Shown: piece by piece, positions 32,666 through 32,723 of the stretch
How positions within the stretch are numbered: the stretch's first letter is position 1
Layout: the number at the start of each line of letters is the position of its first letter
NCBI GenBank assembly: GCA_934691925.1
Contig: CAKUTI010000024.1
Span: 1 to 32,723, forward strand
From: an uncultured Treponema sp.
GTDB lineage: Bacteria; Spirochaetota; Spirochaetia; Treponematales; Treponemataceae
Reading direction: 5' to 3'
DNA: 32,723 nucleotides
The notes under the pieces: model-generated
What the model was told of the DNA's origin: nothing
Database searches by the model: none
The model's input: the letters and a program-made list of their open reading frames with translations, nothing else
Program-made: the position numbers and the translations under genes

Positions 32666-32723
32666 GCAAAAGAAAAAACACCACCACACAAAGTTGTAAT
32701 GACCGAAGGAAAAAGAGAAATTA
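32663..32723 (+). CDS. Transposase N-terminus, IS256-like (partial)
   Basis: Twenty residues, MAKEKTPPHKVVMTEGKREI, then the window ends. The TEGKR segment matches how I remember IS256-family transposases starting; these are DDE enzymes moving their element by copy-out circular intermediates. AGGAG (32652-32656) is the ribosome-binding site. No catalytic residues can be seen, so the assignment rests on the N-terminus alone. Confidence 0.6.
   Translation, partial: MAKEKTPPHKVVMTEGKREI

Larger units (their letters stand above)
32588..32723 (+). mobile_element. Left end of an IS256-family-like insertion sequence, truncated by the window
   Basis: A segment beginning GGAGTCTGTGAACTCTTTTC at about 32589 resembles left ends of IS256-type elements. 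It lies 74 bp before a transposase start. Only this end is in the window, so neither the inverted repeat nor target duplication can be verified. Confidence 0.5.

Overview
The window looks like a chromosomal segment of a Treponema-type spirochaete, probably a host- or gut-associated species. This is inferred from gene families and sequence style; no database search was possible. Pointers are relaxed spirochaetal lipoboxes, long Glu/Asn/Lys-rich surface proteins, a ComFB-domain protein, TPR/OmpA envelope proteins and an SMC without an obvious hinge.

Layout. (1) 1-1767: the 3' part of an MmeI-like (type IIL) restriction-methylation gene. It carries an in-frame array of 15-bp repeats and, at the boundary between its specificity domain and C-terminal domain, a nested out-of-frame four-helix-bundle (23S-IVS/S23 family) gene between inverted repeats. 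Its 3' end is altered by a hairpin repeat. (2) 1768-2284: a gene-free stretch with a 22-bp tandem array. (3) 2285-5842: DNA repair operon xseA-xseB-mutL. (4) 5916-7571 (minus): TPR/OmpA envelope protein. (5) 7763-10811: tight cluster of a membrane TPR protein with a degenerate Mrr-like tail, a metallophosphoesterase and a ParB-like protein. (6) 10880-13460: a partner-switching operon (SpoIIE-type phosphatase, STAS antagonist, HATPase kinase) with its own promoter, closed by a shared bidirectional terminator. (7) 13560-14678 (minus) GT4 glycosyltransferase, divergent from 14725-15930 DEAD-box helicase. (8) 16046-24578: smc, a small membrane protein, a lipoprotein with TPR-like end, a SIMPL lipoprotein, serS and an AI-2E family permease. 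(9) 24608-26331 (minus): an unknown protein and a lipoprotein, overlapping by 4 bp. (10) 26432-28705 (minus): hybrid histidine kinase, divergent from a ComFB-domain gene (29278-30033). Between their promoters lies a second 22-bp tandem array. (11) tRNA-Val(TAC), ilvB (minus), 5S rRNA (minus), and at the right edge the start of an IS256-like element whose transposase start is folded into a hairpin.

Most of the window is housekeeping or envelope biology. The unusual signals are the four-helix-bundle cassette and repeat array inside the methyltransferase frame, and the two 22-bp arrays. The arrays differ in sequence but share the same period and an 11-bp interrupted dyad; one sits exactly between two divergent promoters. 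An inverted repeat also embraces the -10 box of the partner-switching operon.
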